Origin: Cyclospora cayetanensis
Lineage: Eukaryota; Apicomplexa; Conoidasida; Eucoccidiorida; Eimeriidae
Reading direction: 5' to 3'
Assembly (NCBI RefSeq): GCF_002999335.1
Contig: NW_020312116.1
Coordinates: 24,533-88,532 of the forward strand
Length of the DNA: 64,000 nt
In this document: positions 1 through 19,954 of the stretch, one piece after another
Position numbering within the stretch: the stretch's first letter is position 1
Layout of the letters: each line of letters opens with the position of its first letter
Position numbers and translations under genes: made by a program
Notes under the pieces: model-generated
What the model was told of the DNA's origin: nothing
What the model saw: only the letters and a program-made list of their open reading frames with translations
The model's database searches: none

Positions 1-3000
1 GGAAAAATGCCTGCGCAGACGCCCCCAATCTACTCTAGTTCCAAATCTGAAACCGCACACGGCGCACCATGTATTTGCCTAAGCCATACTATAGAACAAG
101 CGTGTGTTGAGTGAATCTTCGCCAATGAAAAGAAAAGCCGCTCCACTCATGCACCGCTCTTAGCGCCAAGGGGACGATCGCCGTGGACAGGCTCACATGC
201 ACGAGGCACTAGACACTTAAATGCAAAGAATCAGCGAGATTCCTACCCCTCGTGACCTTACGAGTACAATCTGAGTCTTCTTAAAAGTCCGGCTATGTTT
301 GTGTGTATCAATGCTTCGCGCAGGATTATTGTTCGCTTTTTCCTTATTCCCTTCGGGGTGTCTGCACTCTCCGGATTGTCGCACTCACTGCGAGAGGACT
401 TTCTGCTGGTCTTCCCTGTGGACCCGGTACAGCTTCTGGTGGCGATCACCGTGCCGACTGTTGTTGTATGCTCCTTGCTGCTGAGTCGGATCATTCTGCT
501 GTACCGACTGCAGGTGCCCATCACTCTCCGCAATTTCTTCTTGAATGGTAGCATTTACTCCTAGGTATGTGTATACGTGTACTCTTTTAGGGGGGCAGAA
601 AGCGGGCTCCTTTACATGCTTCTTCTGCTGCCCGGCTTTCAGTGCCACGGCTTTTTATATGTAGAAGACCGCGCATACAATGAGAGTGGGCCGCCGTTCA
701 TGCGCGCAGGTGGTGCCCCCGCTGTGGTGTGTCTTTTCATGATCATAAAAAGTGGTGTATATGTGTAGAGGACAATCGCCCTTCGCCGCCAGAGGAGCAC
801 GGGGTCTCGAAAAGGAAGCGAAAACGCAAGCGTGTGGGGGAGGGGAGGGGGGATGGGGCACGGTTGCACAGCAGTGCGCTGAAGCATGCATGCATGAAGA
901 CAGCTCCACTCACACCCACTGATCGCTTTGACCTGAGGAGGCTCTGGTGGGGATCTCCACTCCATGGTATCCCACGTCGCAGGGATAAACCCCCCAGTAG
1001 GGAGGGAACACAGAATCTCATGGGAAAGCCGACATAATATTGGCGGCCATCTCGACAGGCCCTCTCTTTCATTTCTTCAGTCTCGTGTGTCAGGTGCCCC
1101 AACCCGCCAGCAGTCTGCTCCTTACTTTCCAGTGCAGTGGGGAAGCCAAAATTTTCTCAGGAGACCTAAGAGGACTCCGCGGCCCTCTTTGTACTGCAAA
1201 CCGCCGTACACAAGAAACACAAATGAACCACAGATATCGAAAAGGTACAGCAAGTCTTCCAGGGGGCCCCCCAATGCGGGACCCCTGTGCGAATATCACA
1301 GGTAGGGGTGTCAGGGGCCCCAACAGCAGAGACTGAGGACCGCAGTATCCTCTGAACACCACACGTGAAGGCCCTTTAATGGCACTTCAGACCGTCTACC
1401 TCTGAAGAGCCAAACGTCAGTAAGCCCCGTTCTGGAACACCAACAGAGGAAGGGTGCTTGTTTCAGGTGATTTGGGCAGTAGCCAGGACCTTAGGCTTCA
1501 AGGGATGCTGCAGTTGGTGGGCCCCCTTTTGGGCCCTTCGTATAATTCAAGTTCTTACAGGTTTTCTCTACAGGTACTGGGTGGGTCGCACGGGGTGTCC
1601 CAAGGGTATCCCTCCGTGGAACCCTATCGCTACGCTTGTGTCTTTTTTTCTGCCAGCGAAGGTAAAGATACAGCTGTCTTTGCGCTGGAGTGTACCTACT
1701 GTGTTTATAAGAACCGACTCATCTCTAGCTAGCTAGCGAAATGTTCCGAATAGGACAGGCCTGCACATAGGCAATGCATGAAGGCTAGGAGGGCATTGCC
1801 TAAGCAACTATGTAGGGCATATTTTGAAGACTGACACAGTTCGAGGGAGTAAAGCAATCCATCTTACTCCGAAAAGCAGCTGTCGCTATTGTTCGCTAGT
1901 GAATCATTCCGTTTTAGGTTTGCTAGCCCCGTACAGGAAGTGTAGCCTCAAAAAGACGATCCATGCCCTACACGTTACAGGGGACCCTTCTATACCACGA
2001 GGGGGAATCCGCCACCCCCAGGCTACGAGGCCCACTTAGGACAGTACGACACTCTCTATAGGATTTAGTGGCTGGACGATCCATACCTCGTGTGAATGAG
2101 TCCAAAGGGTTCGAGCTCTGGATAAGGTGGCAGAAAGCTTTCTGTGAGACGCCCTAGGCATCAGCTCGCACTGCGGTAACCAGTCACAGCAGCAGACAGT
2201 ACTCAAAGGCACATATAGAAGGCAAAGGAGACCTATCACAGAATACTCAAGAAGCCTGAGTGCACGCATAAATCACGAGAAAACGCAACCTTGCAGATTA
2301 TCATGCATTCAGAACCTAATGCCCGAAACTCTAATCCAGGGTTAAAGATTGCAAACGCCATTCTAGGGCAATTGCACAAAGATCCTGAGCTTCAAAATCT
2401 TATCGCTTTTAGAATCAAACGAAATAAAAGTCCTTCCACACCACTGTCCTTCTTCCTGTCAACCCACAGCGCTAAGGACTGCGAGGAAGGAAGGCTGGCG
2501 TGTATACAGCTACAGCATACAATAATAGCAATCGTAGGCACTTAATCGCACAGTGACATAGCGCAAAAACAACACAGTCTGGGGTCCTACCGAACGGAGC
2601 AGAGAGTATGTCTACCCTTCATCCAGGGTCTCCGCAGGGTGCCATTCGAATCCAGAGACGAAAAAAACTTAATGGACAGCTAGCCAGTGTCATTTTGAAC
2701 TAGCGCTCTCATTCCCCCGCTGGTGCCCCTCAAATTCCCCAACACAAGGGGAGAGGGACAGGTTGGGCTTGCGTAGCTGCTCCCCATACGCACTCCGAGC
2801 ACTCGCTGCTAGTTGCACATAGTATCTAGAGCACAAGCATATAGCAGTGCGTCGAAGCGTATCGAGTTAATAGTGCTCTGCAGTAGATAAAACACATTAG
2901 CAAGCAAACTAAGAAGACGAGTTCTTAAAACTCATAATTGCACATAACACGCGTCGTAGAAGGTACCAAAGTGAAGCAGCGGTGCCCGCTACATCTGGGG

Positions 3001-3332
3001 ACCCGACATTTTTGGCAATGCGCGATAGTCTGACCATAGGAGCACCAATTGCTGTTACCCATCGCAGCTGGGCAAGCAGCGGCCGCGTTCGCTGTACGAG
3101 GTTGTGAGCTTCTGCCTATGTGTATGCATAGTAAAACTATGGGGCCGTTGCCCAGTGGTGGATTTGCGTGCCGACCCCGCTGCAGCGAACATCTTGCGAT
3201 TTCGCTCTATATATAGTTATTCAATCAGAAGCCTTTGCTGCTGCCTCGCTTGCGTAAAGCAAGAGCCACTCTCTTGCTTGAGTATTCGGAATTTATCAGT
3301 GGTCTACAAACGACAGCTCTGGAGGCAACAGT
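1..3332. other. Intergenic or unassigned, no supported gene
   Basis: Both strands contain only short overlapping frames in all phases, with no recognisable domain and no pair of exons that joins in phase. The first 1.4 kb has several G/C-palindromic runs (around 1260, 1315 and 1520). The rest is mixed composition without CAG runs. I see no RNA gene, no tRNA B box and no simple repeat array. It could hold exons of a gene lying left of the window, but nothing here supports one. Confidence 0.5.
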
Positions 3333-3782
3333 ATGGACAGCCACAGCAGCAGCGGCGGCGGGAGCAGTGGGGCGGTTTCCTTGGTGTGCTCCTCTCGTGA
3401 ATTGAGAAACGTAGTAGCAGCATATTTGGAGAAGGAAGGGCCAGTACGTTTTCTGCGCCTACTGCGGCACGTAGCTTCCCAGATGCCTTCTTCACCCCGA
3501 ACAAGCATGAAACTGTCGTTGAGAGGGTAGGTTGACGTAGGCTAATCTCCTCAAAGGGGCGGTGACAATAGCCACAGTTCTGAGCCGCTCATCGCTTTAC
3601 GTCCCTCCAAGCCTAACCTGTACACGCGAAAGTGGCCGCTGCACTACAGGCGAGCTCCGGATTGCAACCTCTACGTCTCTTCTACCAAGCGCCACTCTCG
3701 CTAACAAGCAGCTAATGAACTGCTTCTTTTTCGACCCACCAGCGGCCGTACTGTGGAAGCAGGCATATCACCGCAAAGCTAA
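3333..3782 (+). CDS. Candidate small two-exon gene, unknown function
   Basis: Not recognised. An ATG at 3333 opens a Ser/Gly-rich start followed by an amphipathic, Leu/Arg/Val-rich stretch that looks more like a folded helix than its antisense frame does. The frame runs to a possible donor after 3526 (GTAGGT). A pyrimidine-rich acceptor before 3743 keeps phase and reaches TAA at 3780-3782, giving 77 residues. The gene would converge on the Tfb2 gene, whose stop lies 230 nt away. The whole model rests on splice signals and composition. There is no homology support, and the exon could instead belong to a longer gene or be non-coding. Confidence 0.22.
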
Positions 3783-4014
3783 ACTTGTCGGTCCTAGTCT
3801 ATTTAGGGACCTTTGGGCTGGGAGGGGAATAGGTGTGAGGCAGAATTTGAAGGCAGTGTAGCACAAACGGAGAGCCCTCAAGGTCTGTTGTAACCTCCGC
3901 ACACGCGAGCGGCCAGCGAAAATCAGGCCACACATACAGGCACCCTCAACTGCGTGTGAAACAGGAAGACCCCCCTTCTGCATGTAAGTCTTCTTTCTCC
4001 AAAAGGCCCCTTTT

Positions 4015-5873
4015 TCAGGATGGGGGTCCTCCGGCCCGTTGCGCCATGAGTTCATCTCGGATTTCTCTGATGCGTGCCACAATCTCTGGTTTTGAATCCG
4101 CATGCACCGCGAGGTACTTCTCTGCAGCCATCCACCGAGCGAACTCAGGGCTCTGTGGATCTTCAGGCCACATGGTGTAGTGGACAGCGCAGTTCTTCGC
4201 GACTGCCCACCTGACACTTCTCTGGAAGAGCTCAGGAAGAAGAGAGGCATCCCATCCTTTAAAAACAACAGAGGGGATAAGCGAGAGACGTTGCCGCTCC
4301 TGTTGCCACATGCGTAGCTGGATCGCCACGTTTTCGGGGATGATGGGCTTGTTGTGCTTCGCTTTTTTTTCCAGCGCCACCGCATGCGCATGGGCTTCTA
4401 GGAAGCCAATGATCTGCTCTGCACTGATTCCAGCCTTGAGAGCTCCTAACACGGAGGCCCTCGTCAACAGTCCCACTACCAGGTTCGGCAGGCGGGCGGT
4501 AAGCTCGCACAAATGCGACAATACAGATACATGCAAAGGCGATGCGGTGTACATGTAGACTTTGAAGTTTGTTTCCACTAGGATGGCTGGCTGTAGCCCC
4601 AAAGATCCAAAGGCAGAAATGGAGGGTGTCAAGCGAGCAGCACCCTCCAGTGATACATCACTCACCCTGAAAGTGAATCCACAAAAAAGTCGCAAAGCAC
4701 ACGCATGCTGATGTTGTTGTCGTTGCCGAACGTTCAATACCCAGGCGGCCATATCCGTCGCACCCCAGCAGCAGCAGCAATCGCCAAGGAGAGCAAAGGC
4801 AACAGCTCGCTAGAAACACCGCTGGCGGGGAAGTTGACAGCAGCGCGCGCAGGAAGGTTGCATTCAGCATCAAGCTCGAGGGATGCGTGTGCCTACTTGC
4901 TCTCCGATGCGAGCCACGGATGAAAGGGCCCTTCTAAAACAGAAGAGGCTGCGGAGCGTGGGTTCCCCTGCTGGCTACCCATAGGCTTGTCTTCTGTTTC
5001 ACGAGGAGTACCCACCCTCGTTCTCCTGGACTGGAAGCCCCCGTGGTGAACTAGGGCATCATGCTGATTATGATCATCCTTCCGAATAAGAAGTGCATAC
5101 GGAGCTGCAAAAGCGTATAAGGCACCCTCCGGCAAGGGGCTGGTCTTCTGCTGCTGTACAGACACCTTATTCTTGCCTTTTTCCTTCCCGGAGGTTCCTG
5201 CGGCTCCCGAGGCGCGGAGGGCCCCCGGAGGGGCCCAGGCAATGCCCAAGTCAATGCAGAGACTCATCAGACGGCGTTGAGGCGGTGTGATGTGGGCAAG
5301 CGAAAAAGGCTGCCCAATGCAGCTCTCCGCCATCGCCGTCAGCAGCAACAAGGTTTCTTCCATCTGAGCGGAGACACCGGGAGGGAAAAAGCAGCAAAGA
5401 AAAGGCCATGAAACGCGGCAAGTTAGGGCAGAGCCTTACCCAAGAGCAGCAGCAAACAGAGTAGAACCTCCCAGTTTTCCCGTAGGGGCGTTTGTTCAAA
5501 GACTCCACCAAGCACCCATAGAGGGTCCAGCTGCCACCAGCGGGAAAAACGAAAGAGCGACGCACGTCTTGCTGTGTAGCCTCCAGGAGAGCTGCAGATG
5601 CTCCTGCAGGAGATTCCACCTCCCCCTCTGCGCCTGTTCCCGGCCTGCTGCTATTCGCGCTGCTGCTGCTGCTGCTGTGTGCCCTCTTAGAACTCCTTTT
5701 GCTGCTGCTGCTGCCGACACTGCTCCGTAGAGCTGCTTCATGGGCAGCGTTACTGAGCAGGCCCCCATCAATGAGATAAAGAAACTCGTGCAACAGAGAG
5801 CACAGCTGGGCCCTTAAATCCTTTAACAACCAGGAAAACGCTTCTCGTGCCATTACGTAGTCGGGGCCTCCCG

Positions 5874-5925
<52 letters not shown>

Positions 5926-7284
5926 GGTGGTATTCCCCGGGGTACCTGGGAAGTACTGCTGCTGCTGCTGCAGTTGTTGCTGCAGTTGTTGCTGCTGCTG
6001 CATCGAACTCTTGGAGGTGCTCTCTCGACACAGCAGCCGCTTGCGACGGAGGATCTGAAGGGCGTGAAACATCCCCAAACGAAACGCTCGTCATCGCTTC
6101 CTTTGAACGATCACGTTGCCACAGAACCTGCTACGCGACACGGAAGGAGGGATCTCGGGAAAAGCAATCACCGATCGAGGACTTACTGCCAGGAGATCTG
6201 GGGAGGGTCCATCCGGGTTGTTGCGCCCCTGCGAACCTCTTTCCGAGGCTCTAACAACGAATTGCAGCAGCCGTTCCCACTGTCTCTGACTGTGCAGCAG
6301 CAGCACCTGTTTGGAGGGGAACGCCTCCCTACGGGGGAGCACAAGGAAGGGCAGGGGGGCCCTTGGAGGCCCTTCCAGGAGGAGTTGCAGGAGTGTTTTC
6401 CGAAATGCAGGGGTCAGTGCATACTGCGTGAGCCGCTGCTGCTGCTTTGTGGTGGAGCTGGCCGTGCTGCTGAGGGCTTGCGGCTTAAGTGCCCCTCGCG
6501 CAGCTGGCTTACCGTCCCCAGCTGCATCTGCAGGAGTACTTCCAGCCTCAGAAGCCGTTAACGGGATCGGGGGAGGTGCTGGCTCGATAGCTCGAATGAA
6601 TCGCGCAGCAGTGAGGCGCTGTAATGCCCTCCTGAGCTCAGCAACGCTGCTAGGGGAGACCCACAGGCGCATGGCTCTCTCGGAGACAGACTGCTGCAGA
6701 GGCAGCAGCCGCAGCAACACGTGCCTATCGAAGACGCTGAGGGTGCGAAAGCAGCAGCAGCATCCCAGGGGAGACGCCAGGAGTGACTGCGGCACGGGAG
6801 AGGGTAGGGACAAGATGTATGAGAACAGCTCATTTCCGCTGCAAAGAAAGAAGCGACACATAAAAGAAGCGAACAGATGGGATACACATAGATACATACC
6901 CGAGTAGTCGAGGCGTGCAGCAGCAGAAGCAGCAGAATAGCAGCCAAGGCAGCAAGTGGAGGGGTGGGGATGAGAGGAGGGCTCTCCTCTGCTCGGGGGC
7001 CCCAAGCCTCGATCTTTCAGGTTCAATTTACTGCAAGCGCCACCACGCGAGCCTCTGGAGTAAACCCCTCGAAGCCGCTCCTCTTACCTGCATTCAGCGG
7101 CAGAGCGAAGGGCTGTAGGGGGAGGTCGCTCTACAGCAGATAGACGAGGAGCTGCAGGGGCACCTGCAGCTTTGCGGGGGGCCTCCCCCGCGGCAGGTGG
7201 GCCCCCGTTTCCTCGCCAAGGAGGCCCCGGAGAGCTCTGCGTGGCGCCTGTACCCATTGCATTCATGTCGGAAGGGCCCCTCAT
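4015..7284 (-). CDS. TFB2: TFIIH core subunit p52 / Tfb2 (GTF2H4 family)
   Basis: Structural subunit of TFIIH. In the family it anchors and stimulates the XPB helicase in RNA polymerase II initiation and nucleotide excision repair. Exons: 7284-7088, 6838-6187, 6054-5440, 5363-4897, 4666-4015, summing to 861 codons with all phases consistent. Conserved blocks in order are the N-terminal SPLGCCCCFRTL segment (family: SPATCLAIYR), the LWV region, REAFSWLLKDLRAQLCSLL, the VETNFKVYMYT block, RFPNLVVG-like and GISAEQIIGFL segments, the VAIQLRMWQQER helix, and a C-terminal region matching the part that binds p8/Tfb5. At 860 residues it is much longer than the roughly 460-510 usual, through Ala/Ser/Gln inserts that include a 15-Ser run. 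The N-terminal 65 residues are low-complexity, and the ATG at 7284 is the least certain point. Confidence 0.9.
5878..5922. repeat. GCT/AGC trinucleotide tract coding poly-Ser
   Basis: About 15 uninterrupted GCT units on the plus strand, read as AGC (Ser) in the Tfb2 reading frame. A second, imperfect CTG-rich stretch at 5958-6002 gives the Gln-rich segment just before it. Such homopolymeric amino-acid tracts from CAG-type triplets are a known hallmark of Eimeria coding sequence. Confidence 0.95.
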
Positions 7285-8261
7285 CCGTAGATGGCGAAAG
7301 AGGAATGCACGGGCACGGAGGGGGGTGCTAGGGGCCTGGGGGCCCCTAGGGACCCCCCTTGGCTGCCGAAGGGAATTAAAGCCCTTAAATTCAAGCACAG
7401 GCACGGAAATGCTACGCAGGCATTGGAAGAGATCCTAGGAGAGCGCCGTATAAACACCGGAGAGGGGGTGCTGTACACGAGGTGTTGCACCAAGTCCGTC
7501 TGGCCGAGAGAAAACGGCTACCAAATAGGGCGAACTGCAGCTATGAGCGAGCCTAAAAAGCCTTTCCTCAGCTGAAAAGCAGTAGTATGTAGTCAAAGAC
7601 TTTGCATCTAGCGGCGCAGGGGACGCAGCAAGCAGCAGAAGACCCCTGCGTGGGGCCCCCCACTACCTACTGCCGTTGGGGCAGCCCGCATTCAGAGAGG
7701 GGGCCCCCGACGGGGGCCCCTGCATACATGCTTTGCCTCCAATGCCGCTTTGCTTGCTTTTCCCCTCGCGCTGCTTGTATATGCACTGTATCTTTCAGGA
7801 AGGTTTGCCTCTACTCAGCTGCTCATGCATATCGAATCTCCCGCCGCCCTTCCAGCGGGCCCGAAGCCTGTTCCGTAAAAGGCGACGGCTTTAACAGCTT
7901 TACAGCTTCCTTCGGTAGCCAGCGAGAAGTCAAAATCAAATTCCTTGTCTTCAGTTTATTGCAGGAGGCGGTATTTGAAGCCGTGCGTGAGAAACCCAGG
8001 GATCTCCGTGGCTGCACGGGGAGCCCAAAGGGTAAGGCCCTAAGGCCTCATCCGCCCCTTCACTCTCTCTCCCCTTGGTGCGGCAGCAGTTTTGTTTGTG
8101 CTGCTCCTGCTGGATCTTGGAGGCTTTATGGGGCCTAAGAAGATGCGCAGCGTGGGGTAAAAGTTCCCCCGAAGCTCGCCATCCTTCCCATCCCCTATTT
8201 TGGGGGTGCCATAGGACCTTTTGAACCCGCTCACAGGGGGCTCCGTGCGCGTGTTTCGACG
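7285..8261. other. Divergent intergenic region between TFB2 and RPC1
   Basis: About 980 nt separate the two divergent start codons. The sequence holds many GGGGCCCC-like palindromes (around 7325, 7655 and 7700) and no coding signal I trust. It presumably contains both promoters, but I cannot point to a defined element, TATA box or initiator. Confidence 0.5.
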
Positions 8262-16431
<8,170 letters not shown>

Positions 16432-17550
16432 TCCCTGCCTGCCATTGTCCTTTTCGATGGCGCTCAGTTGTATTCCTGAGCCGGGCCAATAACTAATTGC
16501 TGCTGTCATATATTGGAGTAATAATTGCGAGGGAAGCTTTGTTCTCCTGCAAGCAAATCCCCCCTCTTGGGCCGTACCGTCAGCTAGAAAAAAAGAACTT
16601 GCCCGTGCTGCAGGATGAGAAGGGTTTCATCATGAAAGAACAGCGAGGCTTTCGCGGTCTAGACTGCTACCCAGCAAGCCACGAGAGCCTTCGTGCCACT
16701 AATGGCACTAAGGCTATAGGCAAATGGTAGCGGCCGCTGTATGCCGTTTATGCGAAAACGATAAAAGGCTCTATTATGTGAAGGTGGCAAAGAAATCCCT
16801 GTCGACTACACAGTAAGGCCTCCATGTGTAGAGGAGGGTGACTGAAGGCGGAGGTAGAGGTCTCAAACATCAGCTCCTACGCTCCCATCATTAGCCGCAA
16901 GCTGCGATGCTTCAGGCACTGACACGTCCATTAAAGCGTGGCACAGCAAACGACACCACCAACCCTACGTGCTACATTTCTATTCTTGGCTTAATTGGCT
17001 TTACAAACCTCATCCATGAAAGGCTGTAACTTCCCTCTGGACTGGAGTGCGGCAGCCCTCTGCTGTGTGAGCTACTTTCCTGTACGCCGGTCTATGCCAT
17101 TTGTTGCATATGAAAGCGCCACTAATCCCCCAATGTGGGCAGCAATAAGGCATACGAGCACCAGTATCCATTTGGATACGAACATATATGTTAAGTGACC
17201 GAGAATATAACCGAGGCACGACGAAGGGAGCTAAGTGCAGCAGATGGATCATCTCTGCTGTCCATCCATTGGACATTCTTAGCGCAAACATAACCATCTA
17301 TGTACGGAGTTCGCCAGGATAAAATGACAAGAACCTGCGTTGCCTGGGTTCTGGTGTCACCTTTAGTCCGTTTATCTGTTGCGGGGTGTCTAGGACTTTA
17401 CCCTGTCTGGCACCCACAAAGGCGCACGCCCTTTCTCTACCCCTTCATCTAAACTCCAGAGCCAGCCCTCCTTTGTTCGAACTCTCGCCACCCCTAACGG
17501 GTAATATCGGTCAGCGAGGAAGAAGGACCGTGAGAATCAAGTGTTGTTGA
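16432..17550. other. Convergent intergenic region, RPC1 and SAP-protein 3' ends
   Basis: RPC1 ends at 16431 (+) and the SAP-domain gene ends at 17551 (-), so both 3' flanks lie here. Short frames on both strands lack domains or good splice partners. I see no RNA gene or repeat. Confidence 0.5.
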
Positions 17551-19954
17551 CTACGCAGTGGCACTGCCTGCAAATCTCTGGAGCCGCTTCTGCAGCTTTT
17601 CCTCCTCGCTCTCGATGCCAAACCGCTCAGCCCGCTTCCTCTTGCGCTCCTCCTGAAAAGAAAACAAGGCTTCAGGAGCAAGAGACACCATATGGCACGA
17701 CTCAAGAAGCAGGGGAAAACGTCATAGAACAGAAGGAGGGAGGAAGAGGCTATAGAGGCGGGCCGACAGGGACAACACGTGAAATGTAATAATGACTTTA
17801 AAGCAGAAATGAGATGAATACGAAACAGCAGTAAGGGGGAAAGCGCACCTCATCAACAATCCCAAACCGTTCGGCCCTTTTCTTTCTCTTCTCTGCCTCT
17901 TCCGTGCTGACTGGCATTCCCAGTATTCCCTTGAACGCGAAAAACGCACCAATAGCCCCAGTCTTCCCAAATACTTCTGCCACCCTCTCATCCCGTAAAC
18001 AGCAATGCCACCATACTAGACCACACGACTACGGGGGTCGAAGGGCGGCATAAGGGGGCTTGTGAATGGGTGCAATATTGTGCGAATTCGAGCAAAACAA
18101 GTCGAGCTGCAGACAGCTTCAGCTTCTACGGAGCCAGAATATTAAGATGTCCATAGCAAGCTACCCCAAGCACCACATAAAAACGTTCCTTCTCCACGGC
18201 GCAAGTAAGCATTCCACTAACCACTTCGAGTAACGCACTACACCCTAGTCCACCTTCACTCGTTCTTACCTGGGTGCTCGCAGCAGCGCTGGATGGAGAA
18301 AGGCCGAAGCTGTACACCGCGCCAACAACCAAACTGCCAGACTCTTAACCCTACAATCGCGTCTGTCCGCTATGGCGTCAAAAGAAAGCTGCGAGTACTC
18401 GGGAGGGTGCAACAAAGTATGGATAGCGAACGGGTTTAGGGAGGCTTCCAAGGGTCAAGGGTGTGCATGATCACCGTTGAGCGCGTTGCTTCTTCTTTTC
18501 TTCTTCTACTGCAGGGTCAAACAAACCGAACCGCTTGGCCCTCTCCTGAAGTTTATCTTTATCTGTTTTGATGCCTACAAAAAAGGGCACCACACTCAAA
18601 CCTTTGCAAATAGTCAGAGGTCCCTCTACTCGAATCTGCAGACTTCACGACACATTCTGAACGGCACTCAGCTCTGCGCAAGCGGCATCATACACGAAGT
18701 CGCCTCTACCTCTAAAATACCGTCCGTTGGCCTTTCGATCTCTCAGTAGTAAAACGTTCACCCCTTAAATCCTGCTAGTGTAGCCGTCGTTGACTCTCTA
18801 ATACCCGCTCTACCTGCGTCCCTGCCCTGCTCAAATTCTCGCTTTTTTAAAACCGTTTGCTCTGCGACCACTGTTGTTTGCACGATTTTTGTGCCCCTTG
18901 CCCACCGCATATATACATATACATACATATATATATATCCTCACCTAAGCAGAACAACCGTCTAAAGCAGACAAACTGTAGGTTTCTGTCTCTCTGAGCG
19001 CCTTTGCCCCTAATGTCTGTCCTGAGCTCTCCTGTTGATACCCTCTCTGCATCCTGCCCCTGAAACCTTCCTCACGGCTGCTTCTGCAATAGGCGCTTAT
19101 AGCAGCCTCGAATCCCTCGCGCGTGGCGTGGCCTACCGAATTTGGCCTTTCTTGCTGCGAGCTTCTCTTCCTCACTCATGGCAGGCGTGATAGCTGATCG
19201 CACATAGCCCCATATGGCGACGATTCATACAAAAGGGGGGCAGAATACAATAAGCTACCAGGGGAGTAGCCGGAGATCCACAAGAGTAGAGCGGCGAAGA
19301 CGGAAAAGCAGACGGCAAGCGGCGTAGGCGAGGACACGCTTATCAAAAGATAGCTAAGGAAGATAAGATGCAGCGATGAGGTAGGGAGAAAAGAACTGTG
19401 GGGGTGGCGTTGTCTTGGCTCGCTCGCATTATGGGCGCTCTACAATCGGGACCAATACATATCTGCTCCAGGGTAAGTAGGTTTCTGAACTACAGCAGCT
19501 CACAGGACACGGCAGAAGTCGCTCCAGAGGCGGGAGCAACGGCATCAGGAGACAAGCCATTTGCTGGCTTGACTACAGGATGTCTGCCCAATGCGGCAGA
19601 CAGCGGGGCACCAGCAGCTCCTGCTGAATCATCCTCAGCTGAAGTTCCTGCGTGCGCGTTGCTGCTAGTGTCTGGGGAGACAGCGGCCACCAACGCCGCA
19701 TCAACAGACGAGACGGATTGGGTAGCGGACTGGAGCCGCTCGATAAGTTCAGTCTGCAGCACTCACAATAATCCACAATCCCTTATGCTTGTTCGTCTGC
19801 CCCATGCCTAACGCAGCGGGGTAAAGAGGCGTGCTACTGCCAAGGGTGGCTAATGCACCTTCTTTCCAGTTGTAGGGAGGCCCTTCTCTGCCAGGAGGTT
19901 GCGCAAGTCTGCGACCTTCAGGTTACTGTAATCTGCGGCGGCCAGCTGTGTCAT
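17551..19954 (-). CDS. SAP-domain nuclear RNA-export factor, Tho1/SARNP (CIP29)-like
   Basis: The family are small nuclear proteins that bind nucleic acid through a SAP domain and bind the DEAD-box helicase UAP56/Sub2 through repeated C-terminal motifs in mRNA export. Exons: 19954-19859, 19753-19504, 19193-19137, 18574-18475, 17906-17849, 17652-17551, in phase for 220 residues (human SARNP is about 210). Residues 8-42 form a SAP domain (YSNLKVADLRNLLAEKGLPT, then ELIERLQ). An Ala/Ser-rich linker follows. Then come four copies of a K/R-rich motif ending in RF or FG, clearest as KRAERFGI, twice, and ERAKRFGL. These look like the Sub2-binding repeats. The junctions at 18475 and 17906 use weak splice sites and are the least sure. 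TTG-type starts were ignored in favour of the ATG at 19954. Confidence 0.82.

Noticed and set aside
6880..6990. An extra exon in TFB2 coding a Leu/Cys-rich stretch
   Set aside because: Splicing 7088 directly to 6838 keeps phase and restores the conserved N-terminal block. The extra exon needs a poor acceptor.
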